Part shown: positions 63,840 through 64,000 of the stretch, in pieces | Layout: each line of letters begins with the position of its first letter | Position numbering within the stretch: position 1 is the stretch's first letter | Source: Cohnella lupini | Lineage (GTDB): Bacteria; Bacillota; Bacilli; Paenibacillales; Paenibacillaceae | Length of the DNA: 64,000 nt | Reading direction: 5' to 3' | Assembly: GCF_003386205.1 (NCBI RefSeq) | Contig: NZ_QRDY01000002.1 | Location: 1-64,000 of the forward strand | Translations under genes and position numbers: made by a program | Notes under the pieces: model-generated | What the model saw: only the letters and a program-made list of their open reading frames with translations | Database searches by the model: none | Told to the model about the DNA's origin: nothing

Positions 63840-64000
63840 ATGAAATCATTAAAGCTCGACGTTTGGTTGTCCAAGCCCTTTATCTTTTTCACCGTATTGA
63901 TGGTGATTAAGATCTATCTGGCAAGATTCGTCGTATTCGACGATTCGTCGATATGGCTTCAATTAGCGACGGGTATTCCCTCGATATGGGTTCTTTTCTG
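63840..64000 (+). CDS. LTA synthase-like membrane protein, 5' part only
   Basis: ATG 63840 with GGGGTG 6 bases ahead opens a frame of 53 codons to the window edge. The protein starts MKSLKLDVWLSKPFIFFTVL and continues with a second hydrophobic helix. This resembles the N-terminal membrane region of LtaS-like lipoteichoic-acid synthases of Paenibacillus. The sulfatase-type catalytic domain lies outside the window, so the assignment is provisional. Confidence 0.6.
   Translation, partial: MKSLKLDVWLSKPFIFFTVLMVIKIYLARFVVFDDSSIWLQLATGIPSIWVLF

Overview
The window looks like chromosomal DNA of a low-to-mid GC, endospore-forming Firmicute of the Paenibacillaceae (Cohnella/Paenibacillus-like). Supporting markers are a gerA-type spore germinant receptor operon, an SLH-domain protein, a TnrA/GlnR box ahead of Bacillus-type nasBC, c-di-AMP (ydaO-type) riboswitches ahead of kdp, a YdjO-like cold-inducible protein, an LtaS-like start, and AGGAGG-type ribosome binding sites with frequent GTG/TTG starts. 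I see no rRNA, tRNA, CRISPR array or prophage.

Layout. 1-1.3 kb: end of an IS256-family element, then a solitary beta-class DNA methyltransferase. 1.5-5.3 kb: a secreted stalk-domain protein and a polar amino-acid ABC importer, with a terminator between the binding protein and the permease. 5.4-9.1 kb: a 1205-residue fusion of transporter-like membrane domain, HEAT repeats and two cyclic-nucleotide-binding domains. 9.1-14.3 kb: lipoprotein cyclophilin, an unknown protein and a heterodimeric ABC exporter with one degenerate ATP site. 14.3-19.5 kb: chemoreceptor, small proteins, L,D-transpeptidase, a possible Sm-like protein and a secreted coiled-coil protein behind a terminator-like leader.

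19.9-28.2 kb is the most remarkable block. One promoter leads into two consecutive c-di-AMP riboswitches, then a small unknown Rossmann-like protein, a 36-residue membrane peptide, kdpF, kdpA, kdpB, kdpC, and a 781-residue protein made of two tandem KdpD sensor halves. No histidine kinase domain and no KdpE are present. Potassium uptake here therefore seems to be controlled mainly by RNA-sensed c-di-AMP.

28.2-43.9 kb: metabolic and housekeeping genes. These include two SDR or hydrolase-type enzymes, an SRAP protein, a TetR-MMPL efflux pair sharing an operator motif, topoisomerase III, a stand-alone IF-3 paralogue, psuK-psuG for pseudouridine breakdown, an acyl-CoA dehydrogenase-like/AcuI-like pair, and a GH42 beta-galactosidase. 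44-47.6 kb: a molybdopterin oxidoreductase divergent from a BNR-repeat protein overlapped by a MoaD/ThiS ubiquitin-like protein. 47.7-48.1 kb: an intergenic tandem-repeat tract. 48.3-51.7 kb: an SDR, a gamma-glutamyltransferase-like protein, a cold-shock protein with a structured leader, and a YdjO-like protein.

51.8-56.7 kb: assimilatory nitrate reductase nasB-nasC. It is preceded by a TnrA/GlnR box, a promoter, and a leader with two hexaloop hairpins that fit the ANTAR antitermination motif, then a short ORF overlapping nasB. 56.7-64 kb: SLH protein, the germinant receptor operon (A, C, small D-like, B), a Fur-controlled FhuF-like ferric reductase, an unknown 98-residue protein, and the start of an LTA-synthase-like gene cut by the window edge.
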